This document shows, one piece after another, positions 6,561 through 13,254 of a DNA stretch of 14,746 nucleotides. Source of the stretch: Chitinispirillales bacterium. Its GTDB lineage: Bacteria > Fibrobacterota > Chitinivibrionia > Chitinivibrionales > Chitinispirillaceae. The notes below the pieces were generated by a model, which saw only the letters and a program-made list of their open reading frames with translations, had not been told where the DNA came from and searched no databases. The position numbers and the translations under genes were made by a program. Numbering within the stretch: position 1 is the first letter of the stretch; each line of letters starts with the position of its first letter. The stretch spans positions 1-14,746 of the forward strand of contig JAIRUL010000169.1 of NCBI GenBank assembly GCA_031254445.1, given 5' to 3'.

Positions 6561-6905
6561 ATGGACATGGACAATGTGTGGGAGAAGATCAAGAAGAGTT
6601 TGCGGGACGGCGCGGTTATGTCGGCTGAGAAGATTGAGGAGTACACCAAGGTCGGCAAGCTGAAGATAGACGAGATGTCGGCCAAGCGCAAGATTGAGCG
6701 CAACTTCTTGGACATCGGCGAGCGCTTTTACGACCTGGCGCAGGACGCGCGCGAGGCGGACGCCGGCGGGGATCTTGTCGTCACCAAGGCTATTGAGAAC
6801 ATCCGCTCGCTCTACGCGGAGATCGCCGAGATAAACGAGAAGATAAAAGAGGTTCACAAAGCCGCGCGGAAAGACGTCGCGGACGACGCGGACGCCGGCG
6901 TATAG
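6561..6905 (+). CDS. Small highly charged helical protein of unknown function
   Basis: 114 aa, starting at an ATG with a perfect AGGAGG at 6548-6553, 7 nt upstream, so the start is secure (the next ATG at 6567 is spaced worse). The protein is almost entirely predicted amphipathic helix rich in Lys, Glu, Ala and Asp (for example KIEEYTKVGKLKIDEMSAKRKIER). It has no signal peptide or membrane segment and only an acidic, Ala-rich tail. It stands between the repeat-flanked fusion gene and the M23 peptidase gene on the same strand. I recognise no family. Cytoplasmic coiled-coil scaffold or phasin-like roles are possible but unsupported. Confidence 0.8.
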   Translation: MDMDNVWEKIKKSLRDGAVMSAEKIEEYTKVGKLKIDEMSAKRKIERNFLDIGERFYDLAQDAREADAGGDLVVTKAIENIRSLYAEIAEINEKIKEVHKAARKDVADDADAGV

Positions 6906-6908
6906 GGG

Positions 6909-6976
6909 GCTCCACGGGCTCTAGCGCGCCGTGCATGCCGCCTAGGCGCTAGGCGCGTACGCAAAGTTTTTGCGGG
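6909..6976 (+). other. Hairpin-rich spacer
   Basis: Between the helical-protein gene and the M23 gene there are three small possible hairpins: CACGG with CCGTG, GCCTA with TAGGC, and CGCAAA with TTTGCG. None is followed by a proper T-tract, so they are not called a terminator. They may cause partial attenuation or RNA processing between the two genes. Confidence 0.3.
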
Positions 6977-7032
6977 GCGCTCGCGCGGGGGAAAGGCATC
7001 TTTTTAATGTATAGCATAGGAAAGCGGTGTAG

Positions 7033-7911
7033 ATGAAAAAAGGACGTTCTGTTTATCTTGTGCCCGCCAGCGGCGGGCGTGTGCGTTCGGTTCGCGTGTC
7101 TCTTTGGATTGTTATCGCGCTCGTCCTGATGGCCGCGGTGGGCGTCGCGGGGTACTTCGTCCCGTTAAATAGGCTTATCCTCACGGAGCAGGAGCGCTCG
7201 CAGAAGAGCAGCCTTATGGAGCAGAACGAGCGCCTGCACAACAACATCGGGTCGACCCTCAAGCACCTAAGCGCCCTCAAAGAGCGGACAGCGCGCCTAG
7301 AGGAGAAGAGGGAGCAGCATAAGGATACGATCGGGCTCCCCAAAAAGCCGCTGCCCATTAAGCCCCCGCAGAAGACGCCCGCGGTAGGGCTCTCCTCGGC
7401 GGCGGTGCTGCGCCACATCGGCGAGTACGAGAAAGCCGTGGCGAACTTTGTCGACGCGATGGTCGGCGAGGGGCGCGGGCTCTTCGACACGGTTCCGGTC
7501 TGCCGCCCGGTTTCGAGTTCGCGCTCCATCGTATCGAAGCAGTTCGGCATGGACCGCGACCCATTTACCGGCAAGCAGAAGATGCACTACGGGACCGATT
7601 TGGCGGCGGAGGCGGGCGTCCCGGTGGTCGCCACGGCGGTGGGCATCGTGACCATGATAGAGAACGACCCCGTGTGGGGCCACCGCGTGACGGTAACGCA
7701 TGGGCGCGGCTTCAAAACGGTCTACGCCCACTTAGGTTCGGTGCGCACGGCGAGGGGGAGGACGGTGGCCCGCGGCGACGAGATAGGGACGGTAGGGATG
7801 TCGGGGATGACGACGGGGCCGCACCTGCACTACGAGCTTTGGCTGCGGGACAAGCAGCTGAACCCGGAGGAGTACTTCTTCCCCGAGGCGGTGGAGGTCG
7901 CGGCGCGCTAA
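7033..7911 (+). CDS. Membrane-anchored M23 family peptidoglycan peptidase
   Basis: 292 aa. A short cytoplasmic N-terminus is followed by one membrane segment (~24-44, LWIVIALVLMAAVGVAGYFV). Then come a periplasmic coiled coil (~50-98), a Pro/Lys linker (101-116) and a C-terminal LytM/M23 domain (~165-285). The zinc ligands are visible: His185 and Asp189 in HYGTDLAA, and His264/His266 in GPHLHYELW; the YAHL motif is at 231-234. Residues typical of active M23 enzymes are all there, so it is probably a working endopeptidase cutting peptide cross-bridges, not a degenerate activator. This coiled coil plus M23 layout is typical of cell-shape or division hydrolases in Gram-negatives. A GGAAAG lies ~11 nt before the ATG. 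The gene is followed closely by a strong terminator. Confidence 0.92.
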   Translation: MKKGRSVYLVPASGGRVRSVRVSLWIVIALVLMAAVGVAGYFVPLNRLILTEQERSQKSSLMEQNERLHNNIGSTLKHLSALKERTARLEEKREQHKDTIGLPKKPLPIKPPQKTPAVGLSSAAVLRHIGEYEKAVANFVDAMVGEGRGLFDTVPVCRPVSSSRSIVSKQFGMDRDPFTGKQKMHYGTDLAAEAGVPVVATAVGIVTMIENDPVWGHRVTVTHGRGFKTVYAHLGSVRTARGRTVARGDEIGTVGMSGMTTGPHLHYELWLRDKQLNPEEYFFPEAVEVAAR

Positions 7912-7934
7912 GGCGGCGCTTCGGCTAGTTGCAT

Positions 7935-7963
7935 GGGCGGATACGCGTGTCCGCCCTTTTTTT
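7935..7963 (+). terminator. Rho-independent terminator after the M23 gene
   Basis: GGGCGGA and TCCGCCC form a 7-bp GC-rich stem around an inner ACGCGT, followed by seven T residues at 7957-7963. It closes the transcript of the M23 peptidase, 24 nt after the stop codon, and separates it from the coupled pair downstream. Confidence 0.88.
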
Positions 7964-7979
7964 ATTGCGGCGGGTATTG

Positions 7980-7985
7980 TATAAT
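7980..7985 (+). promoter_or_regulatory. Probable -10 box, leaderless-type arrangement
   Basis: A perfect TATAAT lies just after the terminator and only 8 nt before the ATG at 7994. Normal -10 to start-site spacing puts transcription initiation at or next to the ATG, and no Shine-Dalgarno precedes it, so the mRNA may be leaderless. A -35 box is not clear because the expected position falls in the terminator T-tract. Confidence 0.5.
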
Positions 7986-7993
7986 GGTTGGGA

Positions 7994-8293
7994 ATGAGTT
8001 ATATTGAAGTTATACGTAAAACAGAGAAACGAAAGTACCGGGCAGACATGAGCATCCGCTGGCTTAGAAACGTGGTGATCGACGGCGAAAAAAGCGCCGT
8101 GGAGGTTCAAATCGGCGACAGGCGCATCGGCGACAAGTGTTACACGCGCATCAACGAGGAGGTGGAGTCGTGGTTCGACAATTACAGCGAAGTGCGCGGC
8201 GAAATCATCGCGCAGGGGGTCGACATCCTCAGAAACAGGCTTATGGGAAAAATCATAACATACCCGAACGGACAGCCCTATGACTGGCAATAA
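7994..8293 (+). CDS. 99-aa protein of unknown function coupled to the GH57 gene
   Basis: The ATG at 7994 is preferred over a TTG at 7988 in the same frame. The sequence is soluble, of mixed strand and helix (SIRWLRNVVIDGEKSAVEVQ, then INEEVESWFDNYSEVRGEII), with one Cys and no signal or membrane segment. Its stop codon lies 14 nt inside the start of the GH57 gene: the codons TAT GAC TGG CAA TAA contain the next ATG. That tight overlap implies coupled translation and probably a shared role, perhaps as an accessory or regulatory subunit of the glucan enzyme. I recognise no family. Confidence 0.75.
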   Translation: MSYIEVIRKTEKRKYRADMSIRWLRNVVIDGEKSAVEVQIGDRRIGDKCYTRINEEVESWFDNYSEVRGEIIAQGVDILRNRLMGKIITYPNGQPYDWQ

Positions 8294-10739
8294 GTATCTG
8301 ATAGTGCACGGCCACTTCTACCAGCCGCCGCGCGAGAACCCGTGGCTAGATATTATCGAGGAGCAGGAGTCCGCCGCGCCTTACCACGACTGGAACGAGC
8401 GGATCTACGACGAGTGCTACCGCCCGAACGCCTACTCGCGCCTGCTTGACGCGAAAGGGATGATCACGGGCATCCACAATAATTACCACAACATGAGCTA
8501 CAACTTCGGCCCGACGCTTTTTACATGGATGGAGCGCTACCACCCCGTCACGGCGCGCAAGGTTATAGCCGCCGACAAGGAGAGCGCGGTGCGCTTCGGC
8601 GGGCACGGGAACGCGGTGGCTCAGGTCTTCAACCACATCATCATGCCGCTCTCCTCGCGGCGCGACCAGCTCACGCAGATACGGTGGGCCAAGCACTTCT
8701 TCAGGAAAAGGTACGGCCGCGACCCCGAGGGGATGTGGCTCGGCGAGGCCGCCATCAACATGGAAACGGTTTTGTGCTTGATAGAGGAGAAGATCGGGTA
8801 TGTCATCCTCTCGCCGAATCAGGTGGAGTCGTTTAGGCGGATGGGCGACAGCGAGTGGGTGAGTACAAACCACGCGCCAATAGACACCCGCCGCCCCTAT
8901 CGCATTTTCCCGCGCACGAGCGGCGGCGAGCAGTTAGACGGGCACATAGACGTCTTTTTCTTCGACGAAGGGCTGTCGAAAGAGGTCAGTTTCAATAACC
9001 TATTGCAAGATTCGCGGACGCTCGGGAACCGCATAAACGGGTGCTACGACAATAACGACGGCAGGAACCAGCTTGTCACTATCGCCACCGACGGCGAGAC
9101 TTTCGGCCACCACAAGGCTTACGGCGACATGTGCCTCGCCTACTTTTTCACGAGCATCGCGCCGGAGATGGGCATAAAGCCGGTCAACTTTGGTTACTAT
9201 TTGTCAATCAACCCGCCCGAGTACGAGGTAATGCTCGGCGACGCTTTCGGCGAGGGGCGCTCTTGGAGCTGCGCGCACGGCGTGGGGCGGTGGTCGCGCG
9301 ACTGCGGCTGCCAGACGGGCGGCAAGCCCGAGTGGAATCAGGCGTGGCGCGGCCCGCTTAGGCAAGCGCTTCAGAAGCTCCAGTCGCAGATAGACTTTCA
9401 CTTCGAGGGGCGTCTCTCCACGCTCTTCAACGACCCGTGGGCGTTGCGCGACAAGTATATAAACGTGATGTGGGAGCCGTCGCTCGACAAGATGTCCGAC
9501 TTTTTGCGGGCGCAGGCGGGCGGCAAGTTCGTCTTCGGCGAGGAGCTCACCGCGGAGATACGCCGCCTCCTCGAGGCGCAGAAGTTCATGCTCTTCGCGT
9601 TTACCTCGTGCGCGTGGTTCTTCTGCGAGATAAGCGGCATAGAGACGATCCAAAACTTAGCCTACGCCTGCCGCGCCCTGCAGCTTGGGCTGCCGGAAGA
9701 CAGCAGGCACCCGACGCTTGCCGCGTTTTTGGACGACCTCTCCAAAGCGCCGAGCAACCTAAGCGAGTTCGGGAACGGGCGGCGGCTCTTCGAGATGAAG
9801 ATACTGCCGTACTACCACCACGAGCGCCTCTTAGCTTTCGCCGCCGCCGCGCAGCAGATACTCGCCGTCAAGCGCCAATCGTCATACGAAAAAACCGTCT
9901 ACAACTTAGAGCTCAAATCGGTGATGTCGTACCGCATAGAACGCATGCACTACGACACCGTCGCCGTGCAGATGGAGAGCGGCATGACGGGCGAGAACAG
10001 TTCGTGGTCGGTGCTCATCTCCCACAGCCCCGAAGCGGAGCTGCGCGGCTGGGTCGTGCCGGCCAAAGGGATGCCGCAAGGCAGCGGAAAACCCGACGCT
10101 TGGATGTCGCACCCGGACGCCTGCGTCTTCACCCTAGCCGACCTCTTCTACAGCTCCCGCCAAGACCTGTCGGGCTACTTCCTAGACCTCATGGCCAAGG
10201 ACACCGACAGCAGGTTCTTGGGCTGGATGGAGCAAAACGAACACAACCTAAACGTCCTCACGCGCCTAAACTACCCGATTCCGGCGTACTGCAGCTCGCC
10301 CGTCGGCTACGTCCTGCAAAACCGCTGGGACGCGCAGATGCAGAAGCTCGAGAAGTGGGGCGGCGAAGAACACGTGGCCGCGGAGCTTGAGACGGTAGAC
10401 TACCTAAGTAAGCTCTACGGCGCGGACATCGATAAAAAGCGAAACTCGTTAGCCCTTCAAAACACAATAATAAAAGGCTTAGAGATGTTGCAGCAGCGCC
10501 CGTCCGCAAAAGTGTGCGACCGCCTGCGCGGCCTGATGGATATCGTAGACAAGTTCGCGGTGCCGCTCTCAAAGAGCAAACTAGAGGATTTCTTCTACCC
10601 CGTCCACGAGGGGGCGCTGAACGACTACTACGCCAAGTACAAGGGCGGCGCTTGCACAATCGAGGAGAAGGAGCTCTTAGAGCAGCTTGTAAGCTTCGCG
10701 AGGAGGATGAATTTTAATACCGACCGTTACGCGATTTAA
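8280..10739 (+). CDS. Glycoside hydrolase family 57 protein with DUF3536 region
   Basis: 819 aa. The N-terminal ~390 residues are a GH57 barrel: VHGHFYQPPRENPW (9-22, conserved region 1), HNNYHNMSYNFGPTL (66-80), GHGNAVAQVFNHIIMPL, MWLGEAAI with the expected nucleophile Glu156, and ATDGETFGHHK with the expected acid/base Asp271. GH57 enzymes are retaining α-amylase, amylopullulanase, branching-type or glucanotransferase enzymes. The long helical C-terminal half (from ~390), including FTSCAWFFCEISGIETIQNL, matches the DUF3536 type of GH57 proteins, whose substrate is not well established. No signal peptide is present, so a cytoplasmic role in glycogen or α-glucan turnover is inferred. The start overlaps the stop of the 99-aa gene. 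No clear terminator follows. Confidence 0.9.
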   Translation: MTGNKYLIVHGHFYQPPRENPWLDIIEEQESAAPYHDWNERIYDECYRPNAYSRLLDAKGMITGIHNNYHNMSYNFGPTLFTWMERYHPVTARKVIAADKESAVRFGGHGNAVAQVFNHIIMPLSSRRDQLTQIRWAKHFFRKRYGRDPEGMWLGEAAINMETVLCLIEEKIGYVILSPNQVESFRRMGDSEWVSTNHAPIDTRRPYRIFPRTSGGEQLDGHIDVFFFDEGLSKEVSFNNLLQDSRTLGNRINGCYDNNDGRNQLVTIATDGETFGHHKAYGDMCLAYFFTSIAPEMGIKPVNFGYYLSINPPEYEVMLGDAFGEGRSWSCAHGVGRWSRDCGCQTGGKPEWNQAWRGPLRQALQKLQSQIDFHFEGRLSTLFNDPWALRDKYINVMWEPSLDKMSDFLRAQAGGKFVFGEELTAEIRRLLEAQKFMLFAFTSCAWFFCEISGIETIQNLAYACRALQLGLPEDSRHPTLAAFLDDLSKAPSNLSEFGNGRRLFEMKILPYYHHERLLAFAAAAQQILAVKRQSSYEKTVYNLELKSVMSYRIERMHYDTVAVQMESGMTGENSSWSVLISHSPEAELRGWVVPAKGMPQGSGKPDAWMSHPDACVFTLADLFYSSRQDLSGYFLDLMAKDTDSRFLGWMEQNEHNLNVLTRLNYPIPAYCSSPVGYVLQNRWDAQMQKLEKWGGEEHVAAELETVDYLSKLYGADIDKKRNSLALQNTIIKGLEMLQQRPSAKVCDRLRGLMDIVDKFAVPLSKSKLEDFFYPVHEGALNDYYAKYKGGACTIEEKELLEQLVSFARRMNFNTDRYAI

Positions 10740-10746
10740 TTTTATT

Positions 10747-10776
10747 TTGCATTGCGGGCGCGCGGTATAGTATATT
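10747..10776 (+). promoter_or_regulatory. Possible promoter for the small membrane protein
   Basis: TTGCAT at 10747-10752 and TATATT at 10771-10776 are 18 nt apart. An overlapping TATAGT at 10766 is an alternative -10. The AT-rich core followed by GGCGGGATGGGGAGGCGGGG resembles the head of the 115-bp repeats but is not a full copy. Confidence 0.35.
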
Positions 10777-10809
10777 ATTAGTAGGCGGGATGGGGAGGCG
10801 GGGTTGAGA

Positions 10810-10884
10810 ATGGCTTTTTCTGCTTCGCCGATAGCATATTACCAAATAGAACGTTGGCGGCTCACTATCAAAGGGGATGTATAG
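10810..10884 (+). CDS. Possible 24-codon upstream ORF (leader peptide)
   Basis: An ATG at 10810, preceded by GGGG with 6 nt spacing, opens a 24-codon frame (MAFSASPIAYYQIERWRLTI...) that ends in TAG at 10882-10884. Its stop lies 4 nt before the favoured ATG of the next gene at 10889, so translation could be coupled. The short length makes a chance frame quite possible. Confidence 0.3.
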   Translation: MAFSASPIAYYQIERWRLTIKGDV

Positions 10885-10888
10885 CGTT

Positions 10889-11146
10889 ATGATTGAGAGC
10901 AATCTGCTGTTTTGGATAGTACAGGCGTTTATACTGCTGCTCGGAATATCAATCGGGCACAGCATCATACTCCTGCGCCTGCGCAGAGAGGAGAATAGGA
11001 AGCGCGAGCTTGAGCTAACCCTCCTAGAGAAGCGCACCGACGTCCTGAGGCAGGGGAGGAAAGTCGCGCAAGACCTAGAAGACGCGCTCTTCAAGGCGAA
11101 AGTGCAGCAGGAGATTGACGATATGATTCGGAAAGACAAAGGGTAA
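10889..11146 (+). CDS. Small membrane-anchored coiled-coil protein
   Basis: 85 aa from the ATG at 10889; AAGGGG ends 12 nt upstream. An in-frame ATG at 10877 would put that purine run directly against the start codon, so it is less likely. One N-terminal membrane segment (FWIVQAFILLLGISIGHSIILL) is followed by a strongly charged helix (LRLRREENRKRELELTLLEKR...), predicted cytoplasmic coiled coil by the positive-inside rule. I recognise no family. Similar small proteins are often scaffold or stress-related membrane proteins, which is only a guess here. Confidence 0.7.
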   Translation: MIESNLLFWIVQAFILLLGISIGHSIILLRLRREENRKRELELTLLEKRTDVLRQGRKVAQDLEDALFKAKVQQEIDDMIRKDKG

Positions 11147-11152
11147 GAAGAT

Positions 11153-11246
11153 AACGCTCAGCGCTCAATGAAGAACAATGTTTTAATGTTTTTTGGCTTT
11201 AATCTTTTGACTTTCATTGAGCGTTGAGCGCTGAACACTGAGCGTT
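11153..11246. repeat. Hairpin-forming intergenic repeat (~94 bp)
   Basis: Left arm AACGCTCAGCGCTCAATGAA (11153-11172) pairs with right-arm segments TTCATTGAGCGTTGAGCGCT and ACTGAGCGTT (11213-11246), leaving a ~40-nt AT-rich loop. The GCTCAAT...ATTGAGCGTTG edges and AT-rich middle resemble the internal inverted pairs of repeats A and B, so these may be one loose family. It fills the gap between the membrane coiled-coil gene and the secreted-protein gene. No T-tract directly follows. Confidence 0.7.
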
Positions 11247-11267
11247 GCTTTTACGGAGGATTAGTAT

Positions 11268-11771
11268 ATGTTTGTTAAGCGGCCGGCAATGTTGGGCGAC
11301 AGAATAATGATGTTGGCGTACGCGGTGACAGCGATAGCCGTTTTTGCCGCCGCTCCTATTTTCTCACCCGCCAATGCCCAGCAGTCCTTTCGTTTTCGCG
11401 GCAGCGACGGTTGGGGGTTCGGTACGCGGTACGAGCAGCTGTTCGATAATTACAATCTAAAAACATATGTGGCCACGGTGGTAAAGGTTGATACCGCCAC
11501 CCCGATGAAAGACATGGGCGTCGCCGTCAGGCTGATAGTGACGTTGGACGGCTCAAAGGACGAGATCCCCGTCCACCTCGGGCCGATGTGGTTCGCGCTC
11601 AACCAAGACATAAACTTCCCAAAGGGCGAAAAGGTGGAGCTCAAGGGTTGCCGGACCAGCTACATGAACGCTGAGTTCATAATGCCGGTGGAGATGCGGA
11701 GAAAAGACAGGGTCTTTAGGTTTAGGGATGACGACGGGAATCCGTTTTGGTGCATATATAGAAATAAATAA
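11268..11771 (+). CDS. Secreted protein with OB-fold-like domain
   Basis: 167 aa; GGAGGA at 11255-11260 with 7 nt spacing fixes the ATG at 11268. A signal peptide (hydrophobic ~13-30) has a likely cleavage site ANA/QQ after residue 37. The mature part is β-rich: YVATVVKVDTATP, VRLIVTLDG, then VHLGPMWFALNQDINFPKGE, VELKGCRTSY and FRFRDDDGNPFW. This order (a 'LGP-WF--Q' strand, a 'G--V-L-G' strand, and a closing 'LRD-DG-P-W' strand) resembles small periplasmic OB-fold-like proteins seen in several Gram-negative groups. Two Cys (128, 162) could form a disulfide in the periplasm. The ligand is unknown. The gene ends 2 nt from the convergent argA gene. Confidence 0.75.
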   Translation: MFVKRPAMLGDRIMMLAYAVTAIAVFAAAPIFSPANAQQSFRFRGSDGWGFGTRYEQLFDNYNLKTYVATVVKVDTATPMKDMGVAVRLIVTLDGSKDEIPVHLGPMWFALNQDINFPKGEKVELKGCRTSYMNAEFIMPVEMRRKDRVFRFRDDDGNPFWCIYRNK

Positions 11772-11773
11772 TT

Positions 11774-13144
11774 TTACTCCACCCTAATCCCTTCCCTCTC
11801 CCTCTGCTCCGATATTTCGTACTTCAGCACTAGGCTGTTTCTATCCTTATTGTATTTCTCCCGCTTGCCTTCCGGCAGCTCTTCTACTTTGGCCTCTACG
11901 AAGCCTAGCTGGTTGAACCAGTCGGCGGACAGCGTTGTTAGTACGAAGACCGATTTTAGGCCGGCTCTAGTCGCTTGCTCTATTAGGTAGGAGATCATCT
12001 TTTTGCCTATGCCCCTGCTCGCGAATTTTTCGTCGACGACTATCGCGGCGATTTCGCCCTGCCTGCCGGGGAATATATGCAGGGCGCCGCAGGCGTGGAG
12101 GGTTCCGTCTACGTCGTAGACGGCGTAGTCGCCAAGCTTCTCGGCTAAGTCGTGGTCGTTTCTCGCCACCAGCGCCCCGCTCTCTACTTTGGGCTGCATC
12201 AGCGAGAGGACGCCGGGGATGTCCGTGGCCGTCATCGGGCGGATGTTTTCATGGCGGTTGGCGTAGATCATCGTGCCGAGGCCGCGGTTGGAGAAAATCT
12301 CCTGCAGTAGCATCCCCTCGGCGCGGCCGTCGATGATGTGCACGCGGCGCACGCCCTGCTTGCAGGCGCGGTAGGCGTAGGAGACGAGGTCGCGCTCGGC
12401 GTCGTGGTCGCTTTCATACTCGTTGTTTAGATCTAAGAACTGGCCGGCCTGCGCCATCGTCATCTGCGAGAGGATGCCGGACTCGGAGACGTAGGCTTCG
12501 TCGGGGACTTTGAAATGGCTTGCCTGTATGCCGCCGTGCTCGGTCACAAAGAAGAGCTTGGAGGCTTTCATCTGCACGCTTATCGTGAACGCCAAGTCGT
12601 TGGACGAGAGGTTGTAGGGTTTCCCTTTCGTGCTCCAGCCGATGTTCGGGAAGATGGGTATCATGCCGTCGTCTAATAGCTTGTTTAGCACGTCGGTCTG
12701 CAGGCTCTCGACCACGCCGGAGTGGCGGTAGTCGACGCCGCCGCGCACGCCGATGCCCCGCGCCTTGACCCAGTTGCCGATGACAGCGCCGGCTTCGTTC
12801 TCGGCGAGCATGGTCATGATGCGGTTTGAGACGTCGAAAGAGGCCATGTTTATGAACGGGATGGCCTCCGGGTAGGAGACGCGCACGCCGTTTACGTAGG
12901 GGCACTCGACTTTGTAGGCGGCGAGCACCTCGTCTATCCGCGTCCGCGAGCCGGGGACTAAGATTATCCGTATGCCCATCCGGCGCAGCATTACCAAGTC
13001 CTTGATAAGCACGGGGAAGAGGGCGTGGTTGGAGATGAGCGCGCTGTCGATTTTGATGACAAAGGCTTCGTTCTTGAACCTGCTTGCGTACCCGAACGCC
13101 TGGCGGATTGTCTCGACTTGCTCTTTCAGTTTGGTCTTGTCCAT
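11774..13144 (-). CDS. argA: Amino-acid N-acetyltransferase (N-acetylglutamate synthase)
   Basis: 456 aa (E. coli ArgA is 443 aa). It catalyses the first step of arginine biosynthesis, acetyl-CoA plus glutamate to N-acetylglutamate. The N-terminal ~290 residues form an amino-acid-kinase-like domain with the ArgA-typical stretches GVDYRHSGVVESLQTDVLNK and GVRRVHIIDGRAEGMLLQEI. This domain is regulatory in the family and binds arginine. From ~299 (ENIRPMTATDIPGVLSLM) comes a GNAT domain with the acetyl-CoA loop ASRGIGKKM (375-383) and SVFVLTTLSADWFNQLGF. No SD is visible before the ATG at 13144. The gene diverges from the TPR gene and converges on the secreted-protein gene. Other arginine genes are not in view. 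Confidence 0.92.
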   Translation of the reverse strand: MDKTKLKEQVETIRQAFGYASRFKNEAFVIKIDSALISNHALFPVLIKDLVMLRRMGIRIILVPGSRTRIDEVLAAYKVECPYVNGVRVSYPEAIPFINMASFDVSNRIMTMLAENEAGAVIGNWVKARGIGVRGGVDYRHSGVVESLQTDVLNKLLDDGMIPIFPNIGWSTKGKPYNLSSNDLAFTISVQMKASKLFFVTEHGGIQASHFKVPDEAYVSESGILSQMTMAQAGQFLDLNNEYESDHDAERDLVSYAYRACKQGVRRVHIIDGRAEGMLLQEIFSNRGLGTMIYANRHENIRPMTATDIPGVLSLMQPKVESGALVARNDHDLAEKLGDYAVYDVDGTLHACGALHIFPGRQGEIAAIVVDEKFASRGIGKKMISYLIEQATRAGLKSVFVLTTLSADWFNQLGFVEAKVEELPEGKREKYNKDRNSLVLKYEISEQREREGIRVE

Positions 13145-13176
13145 ACGGTAAAAATAAAATATGCCGCACGCGGGGG

Positions 13177-13205
13177 TTGAATTTTTTGTGAAAGTATGAT
13201 ATTAT
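13177..13205 (+). promoter_or_regulatory. Sigma-70-type promoter for the TPR gene
   Basis: TTGAAT at 13177-13182 and TATTAT at 13200-13205 are separated by 17 nt, in the divergent gap between argA and the TPR gene. The predicted start is near 13212, which gives a leader of about 40 nt. Confidence 0.55.
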
Positions 13206-13254
13206 TGTATTAAGCGCCGAAAATATATATATTTATAGTAGCGGAGGGAATACG

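Noticed and set aside
9437..10390. 317-codon plus-strand frame inside the GH57 gene
   Set aside because: Arg/Ala-rich translation typical of a shifted frame through GC-rich coding sequence; the GH57 frame has the conserved motifs.
10714..11139. 141-codon minus-strand frame opposite the membrane coiled-coil gene
   Set aside because: Ser/Arg-rich composition of an antisense shadow; the plus-strand frame has a membrane segment plus charged helix and a better start context.
12414..13169. 251-codon minus-strand frame overlapping argA
   Set aside because: Arg/His/Pro-rich shadow of the argA frame, which has clear family motifs.
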